DNA from: Candidatus Aerophobota bacterium
Lineage (GTDB): Bacteria > Aerophobota > Aerophobia > Aerophobales > B3-G15
Direction: 5' to 3'
NCBI GenBank assembly: GCA_021163905.1
Contig: JAGGTG010000201.1
Location: 1 to 5,668, forward strand
DNA: 5,668 nucleotides
In this document: positions 5,452 to 5,668 of the stretch, piece by piece
Layout: the number at the start of each line of letters is the position of its first letter
Position numbering within the stretch: the first letter of the stretch is position 1
Notes under the pieces: model-generated
Databases searched by the model: none
What the model was told of the DNA's origin: nothing
What the model saw: only the letters and a program-made list of their open reading frames with translations
Translations under genes and position numbers: made by a program

Positions 5452-5482
5452 ATTATATTAATCAAAAATACACCTTTGTCAA
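5452..5482 (-). promoter_or_regulatory. Promoter of the sigma gene
   Basis: On the minus strand a perfect TTGACA (5477-5482) and a perfect TATAAT (5452-5457) are separated by 19 bases. ATATAA at 18 or AATATA at 17 bases offer more usual spacing with weaker hexamers. A start near 5445 gives a leader of about 140 bases, long enough for the inverted repeat and upstream ORF. It is the best match to the sigma-70 consensus in the window, and the encoded factor could itself recognise it. Confidence 0.6.
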
Positions 5483-5513
5483 CCCCCCGCATTACTAACA
5501 TTGGGACATTTTT

Positions 5514-5641
5514 CCCTTACTTTTTCTATGGGCTCTCTGGGGTATCCCACGGAAACCGGCCTCGCCAGAGTTTGGTATCACCTCTTACTTTTGTGCAGCT
5601 CGGCCTCCCGAGGTTTGGCTGTGCAATTTATTAGTGAAGGG
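5514..5641 (+). ncRNA. Candidate structured RNA or cis-regulatory element, class not recognised
   Basis: A GC-rich island (56 of 95 bases at 5531-5625) in AT-rich DNA. Closing stem P1 pairs CCCTTAC (5514-5520) with GTGAAGGG (5634-5641), one bulged G. P2 pairs CTCTGG (5535-5540) with CCAGAG (5565-5570) and encloses a small CGG-AAA-CCG hairpin (5550-5558). P3 pairs TTGTGCAGC (5591-5599) with GCTGTGCAA (5618-5626), continuing into TCGG-CCTC-CCGA (5600-5611) with a 6-base bulge GGTTTG. Together they form a three-way junction of 128 bases. In P3 two pairs are G-U on the plus strand but would be C-A mismatches on the minus strand, which favours plus-strand transcription. I do not see the conserved motifs of tRNA, tmRNA, SRP, RNase P, TPP, cobalamin, FMN, SAM, lysine or c-di-GMP RNAs. 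AAAAAGAGG at the window edge (5660-5668) could be the RBS of a following plus-strand gene. No clear plus promoter was found. Confidence 0.4.
5557..5618. repeat. Two related CGGCCTC...GAG(G)TTTGG modules
   Basis: CGGCCTCGCCAGAGTTTGG (5557-5575) and CGGCCTCCCGAGGTTTGG (5601-5618) share both ends and differ only in the middle, about 43-44 bases apart. Each spans the 3' half of one of the proposed hairpins, so the repeat may be a duplicated RNA substructure, such as a repeated bulge, rather than a DNA repeat. Confidence 0.5.
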
Positions 5642-5668
5642 CAAGCTCATCTTCTCGCCAAAAAGAGG

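Noticed and set aside
5501..5525. GGGA-CATTTT-TCCC followed by TTACTTTTT as a plus-strand terminator
   Set aside because: The stem is only 4 bp, the T-run is offset, and no plus-strand gene ends nearby; the CCC bases are better used in the closing stem of the RNA candidate.
5401..5634. Plus-strand open frame of 77 codons starting at GTG 5401
   Set aside because: No RBS fits (CGGAGGGA lies downstream of the start), it runs through the sigma promoter on the other strand and through the GC-rich structured block, and its translation resembles no protein family I know.
5631..5668. Possible end of a minus-strand gene entering from the right edge (reading SFWREDELALH then TAA)
   Set aside because: Only about 12 codons are visible and another frame (ending near 5585) is open too, so there is no basis to choose. 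It is an alternative to the RNA candidate's closing stem that the next bases outside the window would settle.

Overview
The window is from an AT-rich bacterium. Coding regions favour AGA/AGG for Arg and ATA for Ile, Shine-Dalgarno sites are strong, and three of the eight main genes start at GTG or TTG. The gene set is bacterial: PyrK-type dihydroorotate dehydrogenase subunit, HU, a sigma-70 factor, CcdA/TlpA and a DUF1858 redox-disulfide protein. PyrK and DUF1858 point weakly to an anaerobic or low-redox lifestyle, for example a Firmicutes-like or deep-branching candidate lineage. I cannot place the organism further.

Layout. (1) 1-604, minus strand: 5' part of pyrK, running off the left edge. 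(2) 605-979: divergent intergenic region with two arrays of degenerate 8-9 bp tandem repeats (724-810 and 840-871, the second an inverted relative of the first), a minus promoter for pyrK and a plus promoter for the next gene. (3) 980-1480, plus: small VIT1/CCC1-like membrane protein. (4) 1563-4148, plus: a compact probable operon of ccdA, a TlpA/ResA-like thioredoxin, an HU-type DNA-binding protein, a DUF1858 CxxC protein and a membrane-anchored YbhB/YbcL (PEBP) protein. (5) 4156-5307, minus: an RpoD-like sigma factor, convergent with the operon; the two stop regions share a 14-bp palindrome. (6) 5308-5668: the sigma gene's promoter and structured leader, then a GC-rich block that folds on paper into a three-way-junction RNA and that I cannot assign to a known class.

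How the genes may work together. CcdA carries electrons across the membrane to extracytoplasmic thioredoxin-like proteins, and the anchored TlpA/ResA-like protein encoded 15 bp downstream is its obvious partner. DUF1858 adds a cytoplasmic CxxC protein, so three of the five operon members are thiol-redox proteins; HU and PEBP are unexpected passengers. The sigma leader contains a 9-bp inverted repeat that would mask the ribosome-binding site of a 12-codon upstream ORF, whose stop overlaps the sigma start (GTGA).

The two most unusual elements are the unassigned RNA-like structure at 5514-5641 and the sigma-gene leader at 5304-5405. Both are inferred from sequence complementarity read by eye and have no experimental or comparative support here.
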